This document shows positions 36,377 to 47,039 of a stretch of DNA of 64,000 nucleotides, piece by piece. The notes beneath the pieces were generated by a model. It was not told the DNA's origin. It searched no databases and was given only the letters and a program-made list of their open reading frames with translations. Positions within the stretch are counted from its first letter, which is position 1; the number at the start of each line of letters is the position of its first letter. Made by a program: the position numbers and the translations under genes. The stretch comes from Neckera pumila (Eukaryota; Streptophyta; Bryopsida; Hypnales; Neckeraceae): the NCBI GenBank assembly GCA_963969595.1, contig OZ018409.1, positions 20,926,975 to 20,990,974 of the forward strand. The letters are read 5' to 3'.

Positions 36377-36980
36377 GTGCGGTGGTGCAACTGAAAGGAA
36401 GAAAATGTTTTTTGGTGGACTGATTGAGTTTTACCTGCACTAATAAAATTTGATAAAACGAAAGAAGAGATGGTGAATGTAAGTAAAGCTATAAGTGTCC
36501 AAAAAAAAACTAAACTTTGACAACGTTTCTCTTTGAAAAATTTCAAATGTATACTTTTACTGGTGTTGGGCAGAGGTTGATAAGATCAAACCTACATCTA
36601 CATTCATGCAAGAATTAAGTTGAGCAGGGAGTTTGAATAGAAGATTTGAGCAGAGGTATTAAGCAGTAAGGTCTATGTAGGATGCAATGGTGCAACTGAA
36701 AGAAAGAAAGAAAGTGTTTTTTGGTGGACCGATTGAGTTTTACCTGCACTAACAGAATCTGATAATAGAAAAGGAGAGATGTTGAGTGTAAGTAAAGCTG
36801 TAAGTGTCCAAAAAAATAAAAAGATTTTGACAACATTTCTCCATGAAAATTTTTGAATGTATATCCTTGTTGGAGTTGGGCAGAGATTGATAAGATCAAA
36901 CCTACATCTACATTCGTGCAAGAATTTGATTGAGCAGGGAGTTTGAATAGAGAGTTTGAGCAGAGGTATTAAGCAATGAG
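36377..36980. repeat. Tandem duplication, unit about 300 bp
   Basis: 36377-36670 and 36680-36980 share the same blocks in order: GGTGCAACTGAAAG, TTTTTTGGTGGAC, GATTGAGTTTTACCTGCACT, GTAAGTAAAGCT, AAGTGTCCAAAAAA and TTGATAAGATCAAACCTACA. Divergence is moderate. No coding function is recognised. Confidence 0.8.
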
Positions 36981-38367
36981 CTACAAGAGTTGGGCAAAGT
37001 TTAGCATAATAGAAATTAATAGTAAACTTGCAATGCAAAAATAAGAGGAGACATACGGGACAATATGATGTTGTAACTGTGCCGATGACTTGCTACTATT
37101 GGGCCGAAGCTTGAACTTTGACTGTAGCTGTGCCGAAGATGTACTACCACTGTGTCGATGCTTGAACTTTGGCTGTAAACGTGTTGAAACTGTGCCGCAA
37201 CTGTTCAACTTCGTCTGTAAATGTGCCGCACCTACACCAATGGTGTTGATGCTAAACTACCAAGTGACGATGTGCCTGTGAGCTTTCAGTGTAGTGTGTT
37301 GCTCCAACCTTCAACACTGTCGTGAGTTTGCAGAATGGTGTGACAGCATTCAAGATCGTGCTCTCTAGATTATGATATGGTGTTGGAGGTTTTGGTTCAT
37401 TGCAAAAGACATTGCCGCTTCTATGTTGTGACATCGTTTTGATATGGAGATCAGTGTCGGTCGACAGCAAGCGGCGTGACTTTTTAAGGTCGATTATGTA
37501 ACAGTGTGTGTAAGAATAAAATAGTAAATCTGATTTGTAACAGAGTATTTGCAATGCGGTGGTTGGTTCTGATTCTAAAGTGATAGTGGTTGCAAGGAAG
37601 TTTCTAACTTGAGAGTACCAAAGAAGATAATAGCAAACAATAGAAACTTTGAAATCAACAAGAGTAGGGTAACCTGATCGTAGGAAGCTTATCTTGGTCT
37701 ACATGTTTGTTGTCACAGGCAAGTGATAGGGTGATGTTGCGTTGGGGATTGCACACCAATGAGCTCCAGTTCTCGGTAGTGGTCCTTCACCAAAAATCTC
37801 CATCTGTCAGTTGTACAATCTCCTGCAACTTCCTGACTCCCTAGCCGCCCAGTATGGATCATGTCTAACCTTCAGCATGCAGATCTGTGCTTCCGAGGAG
37901 ATCCAAAATTTTTGGATCTGAGGTTCTTTTTCATTTGAGAACTTCGAGTAAGACTGGAGTGCTGACTGTTGCACTCTCAGGACTGTATTGTTTGGGTATG
38001 AGTGTAACATCCCCATTGCTTCGCTGTTCACACAGCAAGCATCGACATCACCCTGTCTCCAAACGGGTTCAGTGGCCCAACGCACATGCCATTATTCCCA
38101 TCCGCCACCCACCACCCGCCATCTGCTTGGCCAAATGGCAAGGCGCCATTGGCTGGCAGTGGAAGGTCCGAACGGATGGCGATGGCGGGAGGAGGTCGCC
38201 ACACACTTGAGCGCAGTGCCACGCCACGCCAAAGGGAAAACAATGCAGGTGAAGGGTTGCGTTAACTTAAACATCAGATTCTCGATGATGAAACCATTCA
38301 TTTTCAAATCAAATTCTGGATGTTGTAATTGAAGCTCTAAAACAATTTTAAGAACATATAGAAGACT
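36981..38367. other. Low-copy spacer, unassigned
   Basis: 37080-37230 holds a loose repeat of about 50 bp (CTGTGCCGAAG and GCTTGAACTTTG phrases). At about 37999 TGTAACATCCCCATTG resembles the start of some plant gypsy LTRs, but no partner LTR or internal domain was seen. Open frames at 37807-38400 on both strands have no recognisable domain. Confidence 0.4.
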
Positions 38368-38806
38368 GATTAATGTGTTATGAGCCGTTGCCACTGTCAA
38401 AAATATAGTAAAAATAATTTTCTAATTTTGTTTATTTCATTAATCTTTGAAATTCAATGACCTTCTCAGTTCTCACCGTAATGTGAGAGGTTGCATTTCT
38501 GGTACAAATAGAAAGCTCTATGCACAAAGGAGTGCAAGGGCTTTATTTTGTAGCATTTCAACATGCAATGTAAAATTTAAAGTTCTACTTTTTCCAAAAT
38601 AAAAGATAATTTAATTGTATTTTGTGATACATACAAAATTTGAAATTCAATAACTTTCACACCATAATTCCAAACACCACGAAACAAAATCTATGCACCC
38701 TTCTTTGCAAAGGGCTTTCCTTTGGTACGAAGAATGCAAACAAACAACTCACAATTTTTAAATCTGAACATATCAAACTAACAAAACAAACATCCTAATT
38801 TCAGGT
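38368..38806 (+). repeat. Dispersed (AAAC)n-tailed repeat, copy 5 (long form)
   Basis: The start is AATGTGTTATGAGCCGTTGC. The long-form block (GTGAGAGGTTGCATTTCTG and CACAAAGGAGTGCAAGGGC) and the common body (CACGAAACAAAATCTATGCA) follow. The tail is CAAACTAACAAAACAAACA. Confidence 0.6.
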
Positions 38807-39039
38807 GTAGTTTCTCTACATTACAAATGCAAGGTAACTTCTATATGCACCATTATGTAAATGCATAACAACAATTTCAGATTTTGAGAGAACATATTGA
38901 AATTTATTAGACTTTTTTTCAATTCTCTCTTCAGAAATTTGCATGAAAATCAAATTCTTGTCATGAACTCTAGAACTCTCAGAGCTTTTAGTTCACATAG
39001 TATTTCCTCCTTGAAACTTAATTAAAAAAAATTCATGCA

Positions 39040-39785
39040 TCTTTAATTGCAAAATGGCAACCTGATCATAGGATTTTTTTTTGAAATGAATTGCAGTATG
39101 AACTGCATTATGAAACTTCCTTGAAGCTCTAATTTTTGCACTACACATTTTGGAGCTTTAAATTTTTATGGTGGAGAATTAAATGGAGAGTCTGGAAAAA
39201 AAATTCAAGAAAATTTAATTTTCATACTTAAAAGAAGTAGGTTATATAGAAATAGGTATGAGATAGAAGAAAAATCTACATTATTAATATCTCTGAAATG
39301 GAATTAAAATGCACTATTCCCAAAGGCGAGATTGTTCTAGCAAACAAACTAAATCTTGTGGATTTATTTTCTTAAATTCTAAAAATTGCATTTGAAAATG
39401 AATCCTATAAGTTTATTTTTCAAAAAATAGCTCTAATTGTCCAAAAACCAAGATTGCCCATAACTTTTTCATAACAAATCTAAATGGAATGAATCAAAGA
39501 TTTCCATGTAAAAAATATAATCTATGAGGGAAAAAAACATTCAAAAATTCAAATTCAAATTTTTGAAATATGTTTTTGTTGGCCCCTCCCTCCTCCCCTT
39601 ACCATTGTTTTAAGCATAACTTTTGTTCCCGTGTACCAAATGAAAAAAAATTATATTTTCATGAAACAAATCAATTTTTCTTTCAAAAAAAATTTCAAAA
39701 AATCAAGACAGAAATTCCAAACATAATCACCCATCCGAAATCCCATTTGTCCACCAAAGGGACAATGGTCCTTAGAATAAAACAA
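39040..39785 (-). mobile_element. TTAA/CCCCTAAAGG inverted-repeat element, copy B (truncated)
   Basis: It matches copy C along most of its length (for example GAGATTGTTCTAGCAAACAA, TCCTATAAGTTTATTTTTCA, AGCTCTAATTGTCCAAAAAC and AAATCTAAATGGAATGAATC). The high-coordinate end retains GGGACAATGGTCCTTAG without the final bases, and the low-coordinate end was not found, so the copy is damaged at both borders. Confidence 0.65.
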
Positions 39786-40510
39786 ATAGTTAAAGTTAAT
39801 TCCACCTCTTTAATTCCATCTATATTGCAAATGAAAAAATAATGAACTTTTGTAGCCCATGTATATTGCAAATGTTTTAATGTTAAAATTCAAAGCCAAT
39901 GAAACATTTTAGTAAAATTTAAAAAACTCATAAATAATTTTGCACATGTACAAAAGATATGAAACGACTTGGATTAAAAACCGATTCCATTTCTCTTTCT
40001 AGTAAAATTTACTGAAAATTGTTTAAAAGACTTCCAGTTGCCTCCCAAATGGAGATCAGCACTTCAAAGGTCGGTGAGCAAACCACCCCATGCTGAGAGG
40101 TGTATATAATTCTCACATAAAACCCAAAGGATAAGGAAGCAGGGGTGTAAAAAAATTGAAGTTTGTTGAACCCACTGCCAACGGACACTATTTTCCACGA
40201 CGCAGGCAGAAATTCACCCTCCGCCACGCCTAGCGGTGGTCAAATCCGCCTGGGCTGCTTCCGCCAACCTGCCAGGCAGAGCGTGGCGGAAACCGCCAGC
40301 ACCCGTCATTTTTGAAGGCATATGCGTGGCCTCAGTTGTGGTGCGCCATCAGCGTGCGGCAGCGGACTTGTTTTTGGAGCAGACTCCCAATGTTGTGAAC
40401 ATAACACTCTACAATGAAATTTTGTTTCATTTGTTTAAAAAAAACAAAAACTCAAAATAGGATACTAAACTACGCATTGATGGACTAATGGGCATGCATT
40501 ATTACAAGGG
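39786..40510. other. Spacer with GC-richer patch and a 96-bp-unit fragment
   Basis: 40190-40380 is GC-richer and rich in CCGCC/GGCGG phrases, with no recognised domain. At 40457-40510 a fragment of the 96-bp unit (GGATACTAAACTACGC, then GGACTAATGGGCATGC and TTATTACAAGGG) is interrupted by the start of the next inverted-repeat element. Confidence 0.5.
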
Positions 40511-41417
40511 CCCCTAAAGTCCCAAGGCATTTTTCTGTCAAAAACAACTCAAAACTGTTAGTTCTATTGCATAAGTAAAGAAAAAAAGTAATTTTTTTTA
40601 GAATCTAACCATAGAATTTTGTACTTAACTTATCTCTAATCATGTGGTAAAAATATCATAAAGTTTGATCGTTCAGATTAGAAGATATGAGTGTTCAAAG
40701 TTGGAAAAATTTGAGTTTTTGAACACTGATTTGTAATCTCAGATGACTTTGACCACCATTTGAAAAAAAAATTGCAATATGGACTTTGAATTTTTTTTTA
40801 AGTTGGATAATTGAATTGAGAATCTAGAAAATAAAAAATACACTTTATTTTCATTCTTTAAAAAATTATTAAGTAGAGGTAGGTCCAAGATTGAAAGAAA
40901 AACTAAATCGTCAATAGCTCTAAGATGAAATTAAAATACTATAATTCCAATAGTGAGATTGTTTTAGCAAGCAAACTCAGCCTTGTCAAACAATAATTTT
41001 TGAAAAATTGTGAAAATTGCATTCAGAAATGAGTCCTACAAGTTATTTTTTTAAGAAGATGCTCTAATTGCCCAAAAAATAAGATTGTCTATAACTTTCA
41101 CATAACAAATCCAAATGGAATGATTCAAAGCTTCCTATATAGATAAAAATAAAATCTATAAGAAAATGATTTTTTGAATTTTTTGAATTTTTTTTTGTGT
41201 GAAAAGATTTCTACCCTCCGCACCAAAAAAAAGAACCTTTTGTGCCATAACTTTTGCTCTTGGGCACCAATTGAGATTAAAATTATATTCCTATAAAGCT
41301 AATGTGTTTTTCTATCTTCACAAAAAGTTTCAGAAAATAGTGATGAGTATTGAAGCCGCAGTAGCCTACCCAAAACCCATTTTGTCTCCAAGGGGACAAT
41401 GAGACTTCAGGGGTTAA
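40511..41417 (-). mobile_element. TTAA/CCCCTAAAGG inverted-repeat element, copy C
   Basis: The low end is CCCCTAAAGTCCCAAGGC and the high end is GACTTCAGGGGTTAA, in the inverted arrangement of the family. The body parallels the copy at 57.7 kb on the other strand. It lies inside a fragment of the 96-bp unit, so it arrived after that sequence had spread. No coding capacity is seen. Confidence 0.72.
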
Positions 41418-41634
41418 AAGGCGATTGGTGACCATGAAATCATCCTTTGTAATTACCCTGTGAATCAATGGCTTAAAATTTTACAAAAACACTCATTGAA
41501 AGTGAAACTACTGTAGAAGACCTCCCCTTTTTACAACAAATTTCAAAGGGTGAGTAGTTGAACTTTTGTTTACTTATTAGAGAAATTTCTTGTCATCCAT
41601 CGGACACCAAACGTCATTTTCAGGGTTAAGGGAT

Positions 41635-42470
41635 TACTGTTGTCTGACGTTGTGAACAGGATACAGGCCTGCACAATTGTGGACTGATGGGCATGCTTTA
41701 TTGCAAGGGCTACTTGTACCTTAAGTTAACTACTGTTGTCTGACGTTGTGAGCAGGATACAGGCCTGCATATTTATGGACTGATGGGCATGCTTTATTGC
41801 AAGGGCTACTTGTACCTTAAGTTAACTACTGTTGTCTGACGTTGTGAGCAGGATACAGGCCTGCATATTTATGGACTGATGGGCATGCTTTATTGCAAGG
41901 GCTACTTGTACCTTAAGTTAACTACTGTTGTCTGACGTTGTGAGCAGGATACAGGCCTGCACATTTATGGACTGATGGGCATGCTTTATTGCAAGGGCTC
42001 CTTGTACCTTAAGTTAACTACTGTTGTCTGACGTTGTGAGCAGGATACAGGCCTGCACATTTATGGACTGATGGGCATGCTTTATTGCAAGGGCTCCTTG
42101 TACCTTAAGTTAACTACTGTTGTCTGACGTTGTGAGCAGGATACAGGCCTGCACATTTATGGACTGATGGGCATGCTTTATTGCAAGGGCTCCTTGTACC
42201 TTAAGTTAACTACTGTTGTCTGACGTTGTGAGCAGGATACAGGCCTGCACATTTATGGACTGATGGGCATGCTTTATTGCAAGGGCTCCTTGTACCTTAA
42301 GTTAATTACTGTTGTCTGACGTTGTGAGCAGGATAGAGGCCTGCACATTTATGGACTGATGGGCATGCTTTATTGCAAGGGCTACTTGTACCTTAATTTG
42401 TTACTGTTCTCTCACGTTTGAACAGGATACCGGGCTGCGTGCAGACGGACTGATGGACATGCTATCAGCC
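41635..42470. repeat. 96-bp tandem array, eight units plus a diverged ninth
   Basis: The phrase GGACTGATGGGCATGCTTTA begins at 41681, 41777 and 41873 and continues every 96 bp. Each unit also has ACTGTTGTCTGACGTTGTGA and CAGGATACAGGCCTGCA. Most units differ by only one to three bases, whereas the last (from about 42404) is clearly diverged and runs into unique sequence. It lies about 1.2 kb upstream of the giant receptor's start codon. Confidence 0.92.
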
Positions 42471-43669
42471 ACTCACGGAACATGCTACCGATTGTTGACT
42501 TGTCTGGGGTCCAGCCAGAATGCTGAGAAAGTTCTGTGCGTCGCTTCCGAGGGTTTAGTGACATTCGACTAAGCTTACAGCGCTCCATGCTGAGCTTCCA
42601 GGAGCACAGAACCTCGTCGGAGGAGCTCTCAGAACTTGATGCTTTCGCGGATCTCCCTTGAGCATGTTCGAGTTGAGAGCTGCACTCTCTGCTGGTCGGG
42701 TTGATCACTTTTATGAACCGCTTGATCGCTTTCCAGGGCACAAGTAATTGGTGTTTTGAAATGGTAGGGTGCGTCACAGAAGGCGGCATATAATTCCGGA
42801 CGCAGTGGTGAGTTTCATAAAAACAGGGATGACATTTGCGTTCAAGCTCTTTGTGCTACTTTTGGTAGAAAGTAGGTGTTAGTTTGCGTTTCCAGAGCCA
42901 CTGGGGTTTCGTGTAATCTGTACGTCAAATAGCAAGATCGGTTAAATTGTGGTCCTGTTTGCGGCGGTCGAAGCTGTGCTGTTCCTCTCTCAGATCGAAG
43001 GTCTCTAGTTGTCTGTTTAAGAAGCTGCGTCAAGTGAACGGTGTAGCCACTACCGCGAGGTTGGCCCAGGGTCTAGGTCTAGGTCTTGCTGCTTGTGGAA
43101 CTTGAGTGAGGGTTGGTGAGAGATTGAACTAAGTGGTTGAACTTGTTGTGCCTACTGCACTCCCTTTCTGTAACCTTGGTTGACCCAGTTTGCGCAACAT
43201 TCTCGGTGGCCTTGGTTGTGCAGAGCTTCGCTTAGGACGGGAGGGCCATACCAGAGTGGAGGAAAAATTGTCATCGTCTAAAGTTTGATTATAAATGTCA
43301 CGCAATTGAAGGTGGGTTTTGAATTTCTTTGATCACACAAGATTTGCATCGTTTGAGTGACTAGTTGCATGCAGCTGTCTTTTTTTCACAGTTCTTGATC
43401 ACTATGACGTCCCGGTTCGTGATTGTGTGGTACTAAGTTTTTAGAGATTCTCGAGTCGATTTTTTTTTTTGACACAGATTGTGTGTGCTAGGGTTTCAGC
43501 GTTAACTGAATCATGAAGGGTTACAGGCGGAATGGAAAGTGCTCGTACGATAGCTAGTTCGGAACGACTCAACGTGTTGCATCTCCAAATTTCTGATGGG
43601 GAAGGTCATTTTTGAGCCACCTCCAGCAGCGCCACCTAAAGAGCCAAGATAATTGGAGCCAAGATCAAG
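42471..43669 (+). promoter_or_regulatory. Upstream/leader region of the giant PNL gene
   Basis: More balanced in composition than the flanks and without a long open frame. The block at 43348-43409 (ATCGTTTGAGTGACT, then TTCTTGATCACTATGACG) is shared with the leader of the first kinase gene. Here ATGACG opens a ten-codon frame (MTSRFVIVWY). No clear TATA box was identified, and the transcription start is not known. Confidence 0.5.
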
Positions 43670-45317
43670 ATGGATCACTTGGAGACTACCATCGATTCCA
43701 TACGAAACCTGGTAAAATGGGTGTACTTTAATGAACAATTTCTTCAACATAAAAGAAGGAACGATATTCAGTTCTCGAATTTGCTACAACAGTTGTGCGG
43801 CACAGAGAGGGTCTTGTGTCATCTTTCTAGCTCAACCTTGGAAGCTCACTGGCCGGTGCTCCAAGAACTGGACTGTGTGTTGGGGAGGGCCATAACCCTA
43901 GTGAAGGAAGCTTGTTTCAAGTCCAAGGATTCGACCAGCAGACGAAGGCATGACACTGGGGAGCATTATCTTGAAGTTTTCTTGGATTTACGGTGGTGGA
44001 CATGGGTGCTGATATATAATGCTCCCTTAAGGACCACATCTCATGGAGAGAGGTTTCTTGTGATACCCAAGGGTGTGTTGGATCCGTCTTCTTCAAGATT
44101 GCCAAGTTTTATGCAAAAACTTTACTTATGGTGGAGTAGATGTGATGGTTCTTCAAGGCACCTGCCATCATATGGAATTGAGGTGTTTGTGCAAGAAACT
44201 GAAGGACCATCGAGCTTGGTTGGATTGCTGAAGCCGGAGAGTGGGGAACTGTTGGACAAATTTGTTCTGCAGAGTGCAGAAGAAAGATTCATTATTGAAG
44301 GAAAGGTTTTGGCACCAGTGCTGTACGCTCAGAAACCATCGTGGGTGGGAGATGAGCTTGAGGTTGATCTCACGCAAGTTTTTTTGGGGATCAGTAGTTC
44401 AGGATTGGTCATCAAATGCAAAGACTCTGAAACAGAATATGCTTTGAAGAGAGTGCAGAATTTGGACCGGAGGCCGCCTGTTATTGCACGTTTGTGCCAT
44501 GCTTTGAAGAGAGTGCAGAATTTGGACTGGAGGCCGCCTGTTATTGCACGTTTGTGCCATGCTTTGAAGAGAATGCAGAATTTGGCCCGGAGGCTGCCTG
44601 TTATTGCACGTTTGTGCCATGCTTTGAAGAGAATGCAGAATTTGGCCCGGAGGCTGCCTGTTATTGCACGTTTGTGCCATCCACATATCGTATCATTGAT
44701 GAGCTATTGGAGAGAAAATGGCTTCTTATTTTTGATGATGGAGCTCATGGAGGGAGATCTCAAAGATCTCATAAGAAGACGTTTAAGAGTTGAAAAATCG
44801 CCCTTTATAATGAACGTGGTGTTGGATATTCTGTTACAAATTGCCAAAGCTATGCTATATCTTCATGACATGGGTCTCACCCATCCTCATCTCAAAATTT
44901 CTGATGTTTTGTTTAAAGAAGCTGCAGGCAGATCCAAGCTGGACAAGAATGATACTAAATACCTTGTTAAGTTAGGTGACTTTCAGTTTCATTCACAGAA
45001 TGATTTTGAGTCGATGGCCCAGCAGAATGTTTACCAATTTGGCTTGATTTGCTTGGAAGTTCTATCCACGGAGCCACTACATTGGGAGCTTGAGGAAAGA
45101 GTGATGGGGATTTCTGAGGAGCCAGAACTGCAATTCAACAAAATCCAGAACAGACCTGGATGTGCAATTCCAGAATCATTGACAAAGTGCATTACAAGGT
45201 GTTTAGATGGAAGTATCAAGTTTTCGGAGGTGGTGGTTATGCTTTTGCTTGCGCAGCTTCAAGTACTTCTAAGAACTACCAGAGAGACTTCACCAAGATT
45301 GCTTGCTAAACAGCAAG
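43670..45317 (+). CDS. Giant PNL immune receptor, exon 1: helical domain and pseudokinase
   Basis: Residues 1 to about 549 of a predicted 2,760-residue intracellular receptor. Residues 1-130 are helical (LLQQLCGTERVLCHLSS, ITLVKEACFKS and HYLEVFLDLRWW) and align with the N-terminus of the kinase at 12573. The kinase fold follows, with VFLGISSSG as glycine loop and YALKRVQ with the beta-3 lysine at residue 260. It is predicted inactive: the catalytic loop reads HPHLKISDV, so the Asp and the later Asn are lost. DFG is DFQ, and most of the activation segment is missing (VYQFG follows about 17 residues later). A 60-bp unit is repeated four times at 44441-44680, copying the beta-3/alpha-C segment. 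The exon ends AGCAAG before GTACGT at 45318. If unspliced, it would stop at 45334. Joining to 47040 keeps the frame. Confidence 0.86.
44441..44680 (+). repeat. 60-bp in-frame tandem repeat, four copies
   Basis: Units start at 44441, 44501, 44561 and 44621, each reading GCTTTGAAGAGAGTGCAGAA and ending CGTTTGTGCCAT. Each encodes 20 residues beginning ALKRVQNL or ALKRMQNL. Units 1 and 2 resemble each other most, and units 3 and 4 are identical, which suggests two rounds of duplication. The frame stays open throughout. Confidence 0.95.
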
Positions 45318-47039
45318 GTACGTTTGTTTCCTGAGAATTAAGTTGTAACTGAGGTGTGCATTAGGATGTGGTAGTTTATTAGTGAGTGAAATGAATTGGA
45401 TGATTACATTAGGAAATGTACTTTATACATTAGGAAGTTAACTTTTCCAACTTTCGGATATCAAAACCATCAAAGAAAATGATGATTTCAACAACTTGAT
45501 GTTGAATGTGTCTATGGAAAAGACTATGATTGTCTAACTCCTAAAAGTCCATGCATCCAAAGTGGATGTGCCTTGGTCAACCTCAATTGTAACTTTCAAA
45601 ATAACTACTGATTTAAACTAAGAAAACAAAGCTTGACAAGTTTGTTTCTACTCCATTTCAAAATTTTCAAAAAAAATTAAAAATTGAAAGTGTTAATGCA
45701 ATTGAAAGCTCCATGTGTTAGAATCTAACTAACATAGTATAATATATGTTTTTCATTCATCTTTTTTTTTCTTTAATTTATTTTACATTCAAATTATAAA
45801 ATTATGTTTTTCATTCTATCCTTCATTTGTGGTATAAATTATAGTTCATTTTAATATATGTTTTAATTGATATAATTTGATTCCCACCTTTAGCTTTAGA
45901 AAATTAAAATAATTTTTTTTTTCATTAAAAATTATTTGCAAAAAACAACATAAATAGAAAATGCATTTTTGCATTAGCAAAAATTTCAAAATTTTATATA
46001 TCTATTTAATAAAAGGATGAATTTGGTTTGGTAGTAGAATTTGACTTCAAGGTCTTTGTTGTGGCTATTTTGGGTGTAAAAATTAGAATAACCAATTGAA
46101 ATTTTTTCACAATAATCTTCATTGCTACTTGTATCTATTGAGAAAATTTCAAATCATTTGGAATGTTTTTGCTATTTTTACTTATTTATATTCAATTTTA
46201 GCAACAAAAATTATTATAATTACAATTTTTCATGAAACAAATTGAAATTTCTCACAATGATATATAAGTCAATGTTTCAACTAATAAAAATATAAGATTT
46301 TTGTTTGAACATAATTTAAAAGGCTAAATTTAGCTCAAAGCAGAAACTTGACCATTTCACTATGGATCAAGTCCTGTAGGGGTTAAGGCATGTTTGATGA
46401 CCTTGATGATGCTAATATTTTTGGACATTCTAATGACATGGGGAAGACCTAATGACTCTTTTCGTCTACTCGTGTAGAAAATCTATAAAATTCAACAACA
46501 AATTAATTGAAAATATTAGTTTTGATTACTATCACTAGCTCATACGTTTGTCTATTTGTGGAGAAATTAATTGAAAGATTCATCCTTCCCATGAGGGCAA
46601 GGCAACCATTTATTTCCTTGAAATAATTTGACATATACATATTTCAAACATAAAAAAGTAGATTATGTGTCTTGTGTACAAGTTTCATTCAAAGCAATTT
46701 TAAGTTTGCTTGAAGGTGTCAATTTCATCAATGAACATGGAATTTGATAAACTTATGAATGGTTTGTTGTGTTGGAAATTTACAACATTGACCACTTCTT
46801 TTAGGCTATGCTACCAATTTGGTAATTTTTTTGATAATGGATTTTATAATACATGTATCTATTGCTCTCTATAGAATTTGCATGTCAATTTCAGCACTTT
46901 CATTTTACATTGAGGTGTGTAGAAAATTAAGGTCAATTATATCTTGTCTATATTCATTTTGAGTTTTTGATGAGGGTGCAATGTTTATACTCTTCTCTAT
47001 ATTGATATCATAGTCTAAATGTTCTTGGCAAATTTATAG
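45318..47039 (+). other. Intron of the giant PNL gene (1,722 bp)
   Basis: The donor is AAG/GTACGT and the acceptor AATTTATAG/GTTGCC. The join is in frame: codon 550 is split as G/GT and decodes as Gly, then CQLATGDPLF leads into the RPW8-like domain. The intron is very AT-rich, has stops in all frames and contains a diverged inverted-repeat element at 45534-46386. That exons 1 and 2 form one gene is an inference from phase and from the known PNL architecture. Confidence 0.78.
45534..46386. mobile_element. TTAA/CCCCTAAAGG inverted-repeat element, diverged copy D, intronic
   Basis: The left end reads CTAACTCCTAAAAGTCCATG. The right end, GGATCAAGTCCTGTAGGGGTTAA, is CTTAACCCCTACAGGACTTG on the other strand. 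Length (about 850 bp) and end structure match the family. The internal sequence is too diverged for a confident match by eye. Confidence 0.5.

Noticed and set aside
37807..38400. Overlapping frames of 70-114 codons on both strands
   Set aside because: No recognisable domain and conflicting strands; the TGTAACATCCCC phrase alone is not enough to call an LTR.
41635..42470. CRISPR-like array
   Set aside because: The repeats are contiguous 96-bp units with no unique spacers, in a plant nuclear context.
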